Below are positions 53,022 through 62,982 of a stretch of 64,000 bases of DNA, one piece after another (positions within the stretch are counted from its first letter, which is position 1; every line of letters begins with the position of its first letter). The position numbers and the translations under genes were made by a program. The notes under the pieces are model-generated. The model was not told the origin of the DNA. It worked only from the letters and a program-made list of their open reading frames with translations, and made no database searches. The DNA comes from Clonostachys chloroleuca. Lineage: Eukaryota > Ascomycota > Sordariomycetes > Hypocreales > Bionectriaceae. The stretch is from positions 9,362,001-9,426,000 of the forward strand of contig JBANAY010000004.1 in NCBI GenBank assembly GCA_037952775.1, given 5' to 3'.

Positions 53022-54858
53022 TTAACCAAACCGCGGTGTAAATTTCACCTTTAGCTCAGGCTTGTCCAGAAAGCCAAAATGGACGAAATCTCTATCGAAG
53101 TCAATATCCTGGCCAGGCACTCTGACTATGTCAAACGTCCACAAGAGCTTCGCGACAATAAACCGACCCTGGACCCAACCAGTCTCACGACCTGAGCAGG
53201 CCCGCGGTCCCAAGCTAAAGGGAGACGCTCCTCGCAGAACATCGTCCTTGAAGGCCGGGTCGTACAGTTTGTGAGTGGGAGGGAGCCACCGCTGAGGTCG
53301 AAACTTCTTCGCTTCGTGGAAGTATCGTGGACTACGGGAGTAGGCGAATATGCTTGATTGAACGTGAGTCTAGATGAGATGTTAGCATTAGAAGAGGTCG
53401 TCAATTGCGCATAGCACGTACCCCCTTTGGAACGTAGTGGCCATCAACCGTTGCACCGGGGCTTAGACGAGGCAATCCCGTGTGGAGACCCCCGGGATCA
53501 AGCGCAGTGATTCCTCAAGGCATGCTTGCAGGTAGGGTAGAGACGCGAGTGCTGTTGCATTGATGTCATCAAAGCTTTCAAATGCACCTCTTATCTCGGC
53601 AACGAGTTCCTTATAGCATTCTTGCCCTTCATCATCCGTTAGTAAGTAGATTGTGCCGTATAGCCAGTCGGAAAGTGCGCTAAAGTTGGCAAACATGACC
53701 TGCAACGCAAGAGAACCAATCAAATAGCTTTCCTTCTTGTCTGCTGGTAGCGGCTTCTCGCCAGGGAGGATGCAGTCAAAGTAGTCGGGATGCTCGAGAG
53801 TGCCACGCCTCTCAATTCGTTGCAGGACACCGTTCTTCACTGCCGCCTCGATCTGCGCGATGCTCGATATCTTGCTGATAGGCAGGAAGCAGTACTGTAG
53901 TGGTTTTATGAGGGGGAAGCGCTTGAAGACTTGCAGGACGGTAGCGAATTTGTTGAACCCGAGGAGAACATCTAGATAAACAGATCTCTTTTCTGTGACG
54001 AAACCTGTTAGAAATTGTAAAATGTACTCCGCAAAGTTTGATAAGAACTTACCGTCTCTCATTTGATGAGTCTCCTCGTTCCATGATATGTCTGCGGCAA
54101 GATCCATATTGTACCAGTGGCTCCATTCACAGATGTCAATCCCACCTGAACCAACTTCTCTAAGCCGTTTGATAAAGTAGTCGATATGTTTTGATATCAC
54201 GGGCTCCATGGATCGGATATGGCGAGCGGTGAATAAAGGGGCGAGCTGCTTGGCCACAGCGCGGTGACGCACAGGATCCTCCTCCCACACCACGCCCCCC
54301 AGATCATCGCCTCGGTTCTGAAAGTCAGACTTGACGAATGTTTCAAGTCCTTTCCGGGTAGACTGGTAGATATCTGCCCATGATCAATCAATGATGAGAT
54401 AACACAGAGAGGGTGGTGCCGCAATCGTCTTACCGTGAAATGCCTGGGGCGTGAAGAAGACGAGTTCATTTGGCGCAATGCGTACGACATCGCCGTACTC
54501 ACGCAAGACATTCTCTACGGCCCAAGGCCACTTCCCGGAAAGCCTGAAAGCCGTTTCTCTGTCAATCGAGGGCCTCTATGCTGATGGCTGGAGAATACGT
54601 ACCAGTGATAGGCATACCAGGTGTTGGACACAGCGGCAGTGCGAGGCCCGGGAAATCGCGATAGAGGGTGCAGATACAGCAGGTAGAAGCAGCGAAGCGT
54701 GGCGTAAACTGGGATCTGTGGATGGTGAGCGTTGCAAATCCAGACATTTTGATTGGGATAGGATGACATACTGCGCCGAGCAGGACAGTGAAGATGGTGG
54801 AGCGGTTTTCCGTGGCGGCGGCAGCCAATGCCTCTAACTTTGGGGACAGATCAATCAT
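53022..54858 (-). pseudogene. Cytochrome P450, complete except for a 2-nt frameshift
   Basis: All parts of a microsomal fungal P450 are present. Start MIDLSPKLEAL, then an N-terminal anchor helix, P-L-S-R-F-P-G-P-R, W-P-W-A-V-E-N-V-L-R-E-Y-G-D-V-V-R-I-A-P-N-E-L, the I-helix region, the ExxR helix C-L-E-E-S-L-R-L, Y-V-P-K-G-T-H-V-Q, F-R-P-Q-R-W and the heme loop F-S-L-G-P-R-A-C-S-G-R-E. Introns with good consensus occur after G-A (near 54774), across the W of Y-H-W (near 54600), before D-I-Y-Q (near 54435) and after Y-V-P-K-G (near 53432). A further in-frame 48-nt intron lies near 54006-54053. Right after ExxR the sequence carries an extra AC dinucleotide (GTGT at about 53480 on the plus strand). 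Removing this dinucleotide would make the frame run on as V-S-T-G-L-P-R-L-S-P. It is either a young pseudogene or an assembly error. Resembles isotrichodermin/benzoate-hydroxylase-type P450s. Confidence 0.82.
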
Positions 54859-55356
54859 AATCGAGACGAATGTATCCAAAGCCCTTGATTTGCTGATAAT
54901 CTGTCACTGCACAAGGTGTGTGTAAAGTCATTGAAGATGGCGAGAGGAAAAGCAGGATGATAGATGGTGAGACTGTGGGGCTGCTGCTGATAGTGGGGGA
55001 AATTGTGCTTACTCCAGTGCGAATGAACCAACTTCACTGTTCGTTTGATGGCAATGCTAAGGAGCTAAGGAAGGAGAGGGGGCGTTGGTTGGAGTCATAA
55101 ATTTATCCATGCAAGTATGTAATGACTATTGGCTACAGCAATAAACAGCCCACACAAGCCACAGCACAGGTCGAGATATTTATTCCAAGACACGTAAGCA
55201 CCCTCTCATCACAAAAATAGCCAGTCTACATCCTAGTCCCCTGAAAGAGTTGTGAAGAAGTAGTTCACCTCCCCTCATGTTCTCTCAGCTACCCAAAGCG
55301 CTTGAGATACACAGTAAATGCAGTTTCCACGAAGAACTTCGTAGAGCAACACAAGT
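54859..55356. other. P450 promoter-side intergenic region
   Basis: Probable promoter of the P450 gene. No supported coding region. Confidence 0.45.
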
Positions 55357-55454
55357 ATTTCAACTTTATACTCGAACTCTCCATTCATTTATTGAGGTAT
55401 CGGGTCCGGCATCTTTTATCGTTATTTAACTTGATACTCGAACTCTCTCATCCG
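55357..55454 (-). repeat. 60-bp repeat family, copy 1 plus adjacent half copy
   Basis: A half copy (55357-55390) is followed by a full copy (55391-55454). The plus-strand consensus of the family is TTGAGATGTCGGGTCTGGCA, then TCTTCTATTGTTGTTTAAC and TTTATACTCGAACTCTC. On the minus strand this copy has the conserved ATG but a stop after seven codons. Confidence 0.8.
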
Positions 55455-55547
55455 ATCACCGTGAGCCTCAAAGAAAAATCACCTCTCCAATCCATCGTTT
55501 GGCGACCTCTTCAACGATTCCCTCGACTATTTAGTCAAAGAGTACTT

Positions 55548-55658
55548 CTAGGTTAAGCCCGGGTCTTGGAGGATATCGATTGGATCACCAAAACCCCGTC
55601 CTGGGAATCCATGATTGATGTATGCGTATGCATTGTGTTGAGATGTCGGGTCTGGCAT
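55548..55658 (-). other. Small open frame starting in the 60-bp repeat (36 codons)
   Basis: Begins at the conserved repeat ATG and reads M-P-D-P-T-S-Q-H-N-A-Y before a Gly/Pro/Asp-rich tail ending DPGLT. The first 11 residues are shared with the other repeat copies that keep the frame (56768 and 62359). It may be the first exon of an ancestral gene from which the repeats derive; current coding status is unknown. Confidence 0.35.
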
Positions 55659-55696
55659 TTTCTATTGTTCAACTTTATAATTGAACTCTCTCTCCT
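55637..55696 (-). repeat. 60-bp repeat family, copy 2
   Basis: Close match to the consensus. Minus-strand ATG at 55658 with frame M-P-D-P-T-S-Q-H-N-A-Y. Confidence 0.8.
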
Positions 55697-55829
55697 GTAA
55701 ATGATCTATCAAAGACTTTGTTAGCTACTGCCCTGAAGTTGAGCTGCCATGGATATTCCATTGTCATGAAAGTGACGAACATTTGACTTTTTCTCAACCT
55801 GGCCAGATCCCCATCCTGAACCGCATGTG

Positions 55830-56309
55830 TCAGAGAGGCCAGAGGTCCAATCCCCAGTACACTTGCGCTGGGGCGACTCCGCGAGAAGGCGTGGAGATTG
55901 CGGACTCACAACTGCAGCAGGTCTCCAAGGTGAGCTCGGTGCTGCCAATGCTGAGAGCCTGCAACTCGATGCTTGGTGGGGCCGTACACTGCAAGCCGAG
56001 GGAGCGAATGCCCTGGGTGAGCCCAGTAGTAATGAATAAGGAACGTGAGCTGGTTTCAGAACAGCCTCTGGTTGATACACTCTCACTCACCGTTCGTCTC
56101 CGGTTTGTAAGGGTTTCACTTGTTGCCAATAGCTCGGCTGAACAACTGGAAGTGGACAAAGCTGGAGTTCCGGGCTCTTGTTTGTTTTCAGAATTGTTCG
56201 GAAACAACCAAGACCGAGGTCTTTTTTGTTGGGGCCTTAGGAGTGGCTGTCTTATCTCATCGTTAATAGAGTTGCCAGCTTGCGAAGCGAAAGGGCTGCT
56301 GGTACTCAC
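55830..56309 (-). other. 159-codon open frame containing the NNSENK duplicated block
   Basis: Starts MSTSSPFASQ and is Ser/Thr-rich throughout. Its segment N-N-S-E-N-K-Q-E-P-G-T-P (about 56180-56230) has a second, diverged copy at 57420-57480 (N-N-S-E-N-K-E-E-P-G-T-P), together with the flanking T/E-I-R-Q-x-L-L-R-P stretch. The opposite strand also has an open frame here, so coding status is unproven. Not a family I recognise. Confidence 0.35.
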
Positions 56310-56510
56310 TGAAGAGAAGGAAATTCAGAACTACAATAAGGACTGAATCACAGGTAATGTGTTGTGAAATTGGGTATGGTGTCAAGTTGTTAAATTCTTG
56401 GTGTTTGGGAATTGCCCCATTTTTCTTTCAGTAGTTGCCGGATAACTGCATAGCTCTCTCTCCTACTACGAATTGACTTGTGGTATCTATAGAGTCGAGC
56501 TTGGTTGAAA

Positions 56511-56706
56511 TGTTTGGATTGAAAACGAGCTGAGTGGTGGCATTGATGTCCTCGATCTTGGCCTCGCCGAAAGCACTGCAATACTTTATCAGTCTCATGC
56601 AACTCCCGCGTATTTACGTCATGTGAAGGCAGAGGGGGGCTCACATGTAGGTGTTGCTGTTGGGAGACTCGTAGACCTCGGGTCCTCTCACTGTGTTCTC
56701 TTTCAT
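56511..56706 (-). pseudogene. EGD2: EGD2 (NAC-alpha) gene fragment 1, with intron
   Basis: Minus-strand reading G-P-E-V-Y-E-S-P-N-S-N-T-Y, then an intron (56576-56644, GTGAGC...TTGCAG), then I-A-F-G-E-A-K-I-E-D-I-N-A. This matches the conserved NAC-domain block of nascent polypeptide-associated complex alpha (V-Y-K-S-P-x-S-N-T-Y-I-V-F-G-E-A-K-I-E-D-L). The upstream NAC barrel and the C-terminal UBA domain are missing. After the match the frame runs about 30 more codons of unrelated sequence to a stop. Confidence 0.82.
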
Positions 56707-56767
56707 TATTAAATACTAAGAAGCATTTCTATTGGTATAGCTGTTTTTAACCATTCGTATTCATTAT

Positions 56768-56830
56768 CTTGAGATGTCGGGTCCTGCATCTTCTACTGCT
56801 GTGTTCGTACTTTATACTCAAACTTTCACC
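56768..56830 (-). repeat. 60-bp repeat family, copy 3
   Basis: Directly follows EGD2 fragment 2 on the minus strand. The minus-strand frame M-Q-D-P-T-S-Q-D-N-E-Y is preserved. Confidence 0.8.
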
Positions 56831-56965
56831 AGGTCCTCGATTTTGGCCTCGACGAAAACACTGCGATGATTTATCAGTACAATGCAACTCTCATGTACAT
56901 ACATAATTGAAGGCACGGGGGCTTACGTGTAGGTGTTGCTGTCGGGAGACTTGTAGCCAGGTAAA
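56831..56965 (-). pseudogene. EGD2: EGD2 (NAC-alpha) gene fragment 2, with the same intron
   Basis: Reads G-Y-K-S-P-D-S-N-T-Y, intron (56861-56926, GTAAGC...TCGCAG) at the identical position to fragment 1, then T-V-F-V-E-A-K-I-E-D-L, ending at a stop four codons later where the 60-bp repeat begins. A third trace (Y-K-S-P-S) lies near 57165-57190, cut off before the intron. Confidence 0.82.
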
Positions 56966-57106
56966 GGAGGGTAGCTTAGATAGTCATTCGACGAGCGGCT
57001 TGTCCTGACGGCAAGTGAGTCATTGGTATGAAGGTTCACAGATTTTCCTTCCTCATAACTGCAGTCTTGAGCTAGCAAAGCCCTTTTTGGAATTTTCTAT
57101 TCGTTG

Positions 57107-57172
57107 TGTTGAGATATCGGGTTCTGGCATCTTCATTGTTGTTTAACCTTTTACTCGAACGCTCTCACCCCG
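57107..57172 (-). repeat. 60-bp repeat family, copy 4
   Basis: Directly follows the third Y-K-S-P trace on the minus strand. The minus-strand frame is shifted after M-P-E-P. Confidence 0.8.
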
Positions 57173-57340
57173 CTAGGAGACTTGTAGGCCTCGGAGAGTG
57201 AGGCTATGTGAAAGAGGGTAGAATAAATAGTGATTTGACGAGCGGCTCGTTCAGACGACAAGTGAGTCGTCCGTATGGCCTTTTGCGTGTCTGCAGCCTT
57301 AGGCTAGCAGAGCTTGTTTTGAAACGTTTCTTATTCATTA

Positions 57341-57404
57341 TGTTGTGATGCCGGGCCTGGCAACTTTCATTGTTGTTTTTGCTTTGTACTCGAATTCTCA
57401 TCCG
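57341..57404 (-). repeat. 60-bp repeat family, copy 5
   Basis: Follows the second NNSENK block on the minus strand. It has lost the ATG (TTG) but keeps S-Q-H-N-E. Confidence 0.75.
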
Positions 57405-57540
57405 TATAACTGGAGTTCCAGGCTCTTCTTTGTTTTCAGAATTGTTCAGAAACAACAAAGACCGAGGTGCTTCTAACTTCATAGGGGTCTGAGGAGTGCC
57501 TGTTTTATCTTCTTTTTAGAGGGAGTTGCCAGTTGGTGAA

Positions 57541-59059
57541 TCTAGTGGGTCGAGGCATGTATGCCAGATTGGGCTGGGATGCATTAGATATTTTCGACAT
57601 CTGCAAAAGACAAATCTCTTACCACTTTTTTATTTTCTGTTGATGAACCCCCTTCTTGAAAGATGCGTCGTTCCACGACTTTACTGTCGCTGGCATAGGT
57701 CAATTGACTAGCCGAAAGCGTGAACTATTTGATCAAATGAGATTGGCTGTTGTGGGATCGTGTTTGCTGCTTTTGATGTGGTTGGCAGCTTGCATTTTCA
57801 ACTTGCAAATCTATAGTGTGGTGTTGTGCCATCCAATTCAGCAGTGCAATTTGGGAGCTGAGTGCTTCGCCTCTCCAGGTTTTAGGGTGCCGTAGCCGTG
57901 GACTGTCGACCATAGCGCGATGAAATCTGCTCATCGTAGGGATGTCCCTAGCGTGCACAACAGTCTCTCGCTGCCTAGGTTGGCAACGCCGGTGATATGC
58001 AATCCTAGGAGACGGAATGGGTGACGAGACCGTGCTGACTTTCGCTAACGATTTCAAAGAATGAGCTCGTATATCGTGTTCGACCTTAGGTGCATCTCGG
58101 TGTGCGGTTACGAGTTGGATCTAAGGAAGCAATGAGGGTGGTCACAAGTGACTCGTGGCGTCTATAGGCTCGAGCTTGAAAGACTCGTCTTTTTGTGCTG
58201 TTGCTGCGTGTTTCTCAAGGGATATAAGAATCGATATTGGCAGTAGAGACGGGAGTCAAATTGGCGATGAATTCAATAAAAGGTGTTGGTTGAAGGCTTC
58301 TCAGAATTCATTCGGAGGATTATCCGTGATTCGCACCTGCCCGAGTTGTACAATCCTGACTTTGCTCAACCTGAATTCTCAGGCAACATCCCTCGTCTAC
58401 TGCCTTCCACCGAAGCACATGGTACGTACCTCACGCATGATTCCTCTCTTGACGTCATTGCATCTCTACCTATTTATCAAACCAATGTGCTAGAACTAAT
58501 TTGCTAAGCTCATGTGTCACTGAAACAAGCAAACAGAACAAGGAGGTCTGTCCTTGCAAAAGATCTAAGACGGCCAAAGAGGTAGCAAATAGATCAAAAA
58601 GTAGCAAAACAGGCAGTCTGCACATTTACGTTCAGGGGAAATTGATTGCCAGTATGGTCGTGAAAGTTAGAGTGTAGTGATGTAGGTAGATATCAACGAA
58701 CAATTGGAAACCAAACGATGTATCTTACAGAGAGAATGAGAACAGAAACCATTATGTGCAGGAATGTGCCCTCGACATTTTTTACTGGCTTCTATGTCAT
58801 TTATCCATGCCAGTCTGGAAGAGACAAGGCCACGTTGGAACGAGAGGTCCAGTTCACGGGAGGAGGCAGCGTTTTCGATAGTGTTCAGAACATATGGTCG
58901 CTCCTTTTTTTCTTTACCTTAATTCAAATTACATAGAGTAATTACATAGAGAGTGATGGTCTAATCGTACATGATGACCGGCTTGGATGTCTCCTTTCAG
59001 CATCCCCCTAAAATACTCTTGCAAGCAGTTTTTACCATCTTGCCATGCACAAACCCTTT
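57541..59059. other. Intergenic, no confident gene
   Basis: Short frames such as 57656-57895 and 58283-58507 look partly protein-like (the latter ends near a GTACGT donor) but match no family I know. They may belong to the same decayed repeat zone. Confidence 0.4.
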
Positions 59060-60348
59060 TTAATCCGCATCAAGACGAGCCACAGGAGGTGTATCATTCA
59101 CCTGAATTCCACTTCGCTTCTTCTCGTTTGCATCCCAGAACGGCAGAGACCAACCACCCTCGCTAACGGGAGTGGAGAGCCAGAGACGCATCAAGTGACG
59201 CTTGGGCTTGCCGCTCTCGGGAGGGAAATCGGTATACTCGGTTCTCGCATGTAGGGTGTGGCTGTTGCTAACAAACTGGATGTCGCCGACTTCGAGGATC
59301 ATGTGCAGCCTAACCCTCTGGCAGGTATCCTCCAGGACCTTGATGGCCTCCTGCTGCTCTGGCGAGAGAGGAGGGATAACACCAGCGTCGGAGAATCGTG
59401 TCAGACTGCGCACGAAGTAAGGATCCCACTTGCAGTACACGCGCTGCTCACGGTCCGGGTTGTTTGGGTCAGGGGTTTCGAGGTAGAAGACAGCAGTGCG
59501 GATGTAGGGATCCTCGTCAATGTCTGTGGAAACCTCACCCTTGCGGTCAAAGTACCAGACTGGCTGGGTGAGCAGCTCAGCAATGTCCGGTCGCTCTGCT
59601 TGGAGGATGTTCCAGACGTTGTGGATAGAAGCAACGTCACTCTCGCCACCGGATTGAGCTCTGGTGATGCAGAGGAGGCCGACAATGTCACAGGGGTCTG
59701 CGTGGAAGAATTGGCGAGCATTGGTTCTGTAGATGCGCACTTTGTGGATGGCAGTGCTGTCCTCCCCAAGATCCTTTACGTGCCCCAAAATGTGGCCTGT
59801 TAATATGTTAGATTTTCTTGTGCTTGAAACCTACTAGTTGGTCTTGAGAACGTACCTCGGCCGTTTTGGCTGACTGCGTAGCCAATGTATGAGCCCAGGC
59901 CGACGTAGGCGACAGCAGACTTGTGATTGCCCCATTCGGCAACAGGGATTCCCTTGAATAGGTTGAAGCCCTTTCCGTTGAGTAAGTGGTCTCTCGTGGT
60001 GGCGAGCAGTGGTGCCAGCCCAGGTAGAGGAAAGTTCTCCTTGGTGATGCCGGTGAGCGGGGTGCCAGCAGCAATAAACTTATCGGCAGCCGTGCTTAAT
60101 TCCTCAAGCTCGGCTTCGGTGAACCTATGAACCCATCTCTCAGGGTTGTTCTCATAGTCCTCCGGGTTCCATTTCGTAGGAGCGTCAATGTGCTTAGGGA
60201 AGGCACTATAGGGGTAGAGGTTTTCGTAAATAGGCGGGTGCTGGCCAGCAGTCTTGATGCCATCAGGGAAAACGTCGAGGCTTACGTTTCCGACCGACGT
60301 CTTGGCCTTGATTGGGGTATTCTGTGGGAGCAGAACGGCTGGCGACAT
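59060..60348 (-). CDS. TfdA/TauD-family 2-oxoglutarate Fe(II) dioxygenase
   Basis: A 409-residue cytosolic enzyme in two exons: 59856-60348 and 59060-59796 (intron GTACGT...TTAACAG, junction giving Gly165). Iron ligands: F-F-H196-A-D198 (HxD) and a distal His in S-H-T-L-H-A-R-T-E-Y. The downstream Arg in R-H-L-M-R-L-W-L is the usual 2-oxoglutarate anchor. The fungal-type N-terminal extension (P-x-K-W-N-P-E-D-Y, then H-R-F-T-E-A-E-L-E-E-L) is present. Relatives release sulfite from taurine or alkylsulfonates, or hydroxylate other acids. I chose MSPAVLLPQN; an upstream in-frame ATG at 60396 adds a hydrophobic segment less typical of the family. It may act with the oxygenase cluster 10 kb away, but that is inference. 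Confidence 0.93.
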
Positions 60349-61294
60349 TGCGAAGGATAGGAATACTGATCGAGATAGATGAGGAACAATGTACACAAAG
60401 CAGATAGAAAGATGAATGCAAAAACAGTGAGGGGGAGGGGTAATATCTCGAGATTGTCACTGCTCATTAAGTATATGCGAGGTTTCACCATTCCCGTGGC
60501 CGGAATCGCATGGCACCTGAAGCACGCAATCGTCACACTGGAATTCATCATTCCTCCTCGCACTAAACCATTGGCTTGGCCCAGCTCAATAAGCACGACA
60601 TCATCGACATGTGGGTTGGTGGGTCGAACGCCGCTCCACCTGCATTGACATATTTGTATAGATTAGATCATGAGGAGCGGAGAAAAGTCCTTAAAGCGAG
60701 AGATAAAGGATGTCACTGGGCCCCATACTGAGAGGGATGAATACCAAGCACGTAGGAGCGTAGCATTGCAGGGGCTAGATGCATCCATGATCGTCATTCG
60801 CAGTCGGTAGACGCCGTATATTTTCACCACGTTGGCTTAAGTCGATCCCGTAAAGTTTAGCTGCCACCATTTGCTAACTCATTAGAGTATAATATGGAGA
60901 ATTCTGTGTGCCCAACATGACAACCATGATCCGGTTGTGTTTGCGCCAGTGCCGGTTGGCCGGACGTGGCCGGGTATAGCGCCATTATAGCGAAATTAGA
61001 CGACAACCGTGAGCTTCCATCTGCCATGAGGTTGGATGATCGAGTCAACTTCGACAAAATGATTATAGTGCAGATTGTCTGAGGATTGGGGCAAGTGGGC
61101 GACCAGAGAAGTGAGACATCTAACGAAAGAGTGGTTAGAAATGTTGACTACTTTATTACTTTATAAGTCGAATCGAGAAATTGAGGAGTGTAAAATGAAA
61201 TAAAGAGACAATATATACCGTATTATTTCTGAAGTATGTATGGTTAATACTCAATAATCTGATAGTAACGGTCGCAGACTCGAGAATAAGCAGC
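60349..61294. other. Intergenic, no supported gene
   Basis: Contains the dioxygenase promoter on the left and the AT-rich 3' flank of the Fic gene on the right (61140-61260). No coding signal. Confidence 0.5.
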
Positions 61295-62308
61295 TTATTG
61301 TTTGCGTGACTTGCCGGAGAGTTTCTTCTTCATCTCTCGAATTCGTCGCGTGGCTCGGATCAGAACAAAAGTCGCATATTCCCCATGTCCCTCCATTTTC
61401 TCACTTGAATCACGCTTGATCTGCATGTACTCTTCTCTTTCCGCTTCTTGCTCTCCGATGGGTACAATGACTCCCACATAGCGGCAGAGAATAACGTTGA
61501 GGATGAGGCGGCACATCCGCCCATTGCCATCCATAAAGGGGTGGATCTGAACGAACTCCAGGGAGTATTTCGCCGCAGTCGAGATGGGATCGATAGCCTT
61601 GTTCTCCTCTGCGGCCTCTAGTTCGTCCTGGAGATCTTCGCACATCTTTTTCATATTGGCAGGGACAAACTTCGGAACTGTGAAATTTGTAGTGCCGGCT
61701 CCTACGACCACCGTCCTATAAACTCCTCCATACTGCTCGGGTTGGACGTCTGGGCCGTCGCAGTCTGTGACCGGAACTCCTTCTACCAATATTCGATGCG
61801 CCTCTTGGATTAAGCTTTCTGTCAGATGTTTCTTCTCCAAAACGAACTTTTCGATCAGGAATATGAAGGCTTTGCAGTGATGAACAACCTCGTTGCGGCT
61901 CCTTAGGACATCCTTTTTAGGCAATTTTCGAAGGGCAGGGTCTCGACGATAGAGCTCGAGAAGCGTGGATTGACAGCCAAGGTCGCCTTCGCAAATTGCG
62001 CCCACATCTTCGCCATTTAGAATCCTTCTACACAGGTGGATGGTGATGTCCAGGTTCAACCCGGCTCTCTCGATTTGGTTGCTGCCGAAAATGGCTCGGA
62101 TCATAGAGTCATGAATTTCCTTTGTGACCACACCCTGCATTTCGTCGAGTGGTGCGTTTTGGATGACCTCTAGCCAGGTCCGAGCCTTGGTGAACAGCTC
62201 GTCCGCTTGCTGGGCGTCGGATCGCTGGCAGTAGACGTCATTGGGACGTATCGCAAAATCTTTGGGTGGCCAACCTTTCAACACAATATCTTTCATATTG
62301 TTGTTCAT
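61295..62308 (-). CDS. Fic-domain protein (AMP transferase family)
   Basis: A 337-residue single-exon protein. The complete active-site motif H-P-F-M-D-G-N-G-R-M-C-R at 256-267 holds the catalytic His and the nucleotide-binding Gly/Asn/Arg residues, so the core looks active. Fic proteins transfer AMP (or other nucleotides/phosphate) to Ser, Thr or Tyr hydroxyls. An N-terminal segment I-F-G-S-N-Q-I-E-R-A-G (73-83) aligns with the inhibitory helix motif (S/T)xxxE(G/N): Ser76 and Glu80 are kept, but the usual Gly/Asn is Arg81. A beta-flap (Y-G-G-V-Y-R) precedes the core. The C-terminus is Lys/Arg-rich. The leader carries a copy of the 60-bp repeat family. ATG at 62308; upstream in-frame stop (TGA) about 17 codons before. 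Confidence 0.92.
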   Translation of the reverse strand: MNNNMKDIVLKGWPPKDFAIRPNDVYCQRSDAQQADELFTKARTWLEVIQNAPLDEMQGVVTKEIHDSMIRAIFGSNQIERAGLNLDITIHLCRRILNGEDVGAICEGDLGCQSTLLELYRRDPALRKLPKKDVLRSRNEVVHHCKAFIFLIEKFVLEKKHLTESLIQEAHRILVEGVPVTDCDGPDVQPEQYGGVYRTVVVGAGTTNFTVPKFVPANMKKMCEDLQDELEAAEENKAIDPISTAAKYSLEFVQIHPFMDGNGRMCRLILNVILCRYVGVIVPIGEQEAEREEYMQIKRDSSEKMEGHGEYATFVLIRATRRIREMKKKLSGKSRKQ

Positions 62309-62358
62309 ATTGCCGTTGTTATTTGTGGGTTGGTGGATGGTTGTGGAGGGTATTCATT

Positions 62359-62425
62359 GTGTTGAGATGTCGGTTCTGGCATTTTCCATTGTATGTTGCT
62401 GAACTTTACACTCGAACTCTCTTCC
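62359..62425 (-). repeat. 60-bp repeat family, copy 6, in the Fic gene leader
   Basis: Lies 51-117 bases upstream of the Fic ATG, about 5 kb from the main array. Minus-strand frame M-P-E-P-T-S-Q-H-N-E-Y continues to a 25-codon upstream open frame ending just before the Fic start (it reads PQITTAI, then stop, overlapping the Fic ATG). Confidence 0.8.
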
Positions 62426-62982
62426 ATTGTGGCGGGTAAAAAGGAGGAAGGTTTGTTCGCGGAGGCGGAGAAAGGTTCGGCCTTCCGGTAGGAGATGTCA
62501 CTACCTCGAGGCTCCCCAATGGAAACCGCCGGAAGTCGTTTATCTACATGTACTATACCCAAGTCTCCGAGCTTTACACTGAGAAGCCTCTTATTTTACG
62601 GTAAGTATCAATTATCTTTTTCCCCTGATCTTTGGCTTGGGGGGGGGGGGGGTCCACATGCCTGTGGTTGTCATGGGCCTTGCCCCTGGTCCTCTAGCCG
62701 GGCGTCAAGCGCGAACCTTAAGTCTACACCTCAACTTGCTGCACATACCTATGTATAGGCTACAAGCATCTCATCCATCTTTTTTATTCTCGGGGTATTA
62801 CGAACGAGACATGGTAACAATTAATGGGACTGAAGGCTGGTACATGAGGGGCCTCTTTGTTCATCTTCTTTTGCCAAATATGGTCAATTTATTGTCAAGA
62901 AAGTGTTACAGTGCAACTCCGAGCTACCTACTTTCGCAGAAAATGAAAAACCCGGCCTCTGATGTCTATGAAAGCGGCCGGG
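62426..62982. other. Intergenic, Fic promoter side
   Basis: Contains a G12 run near 62640. No supported coding region; the frame 62637-63047 runs into the hydrolase 3' end and has no motif. Confidence 0.5.

Noticed and set aside
55783..56346. 187-codon plus-strand frame
   Set aside because: Opposite an equally open minus-strand frame that carries the duplicated NNSENK block. No independent support for the plus strand.
58283..58507. 74-codon frame ending near a GTACGT donor
   Set aside because: Plausible composition, but I found no continuing exon and no family, so it is only mentioned within the intergenic entry.
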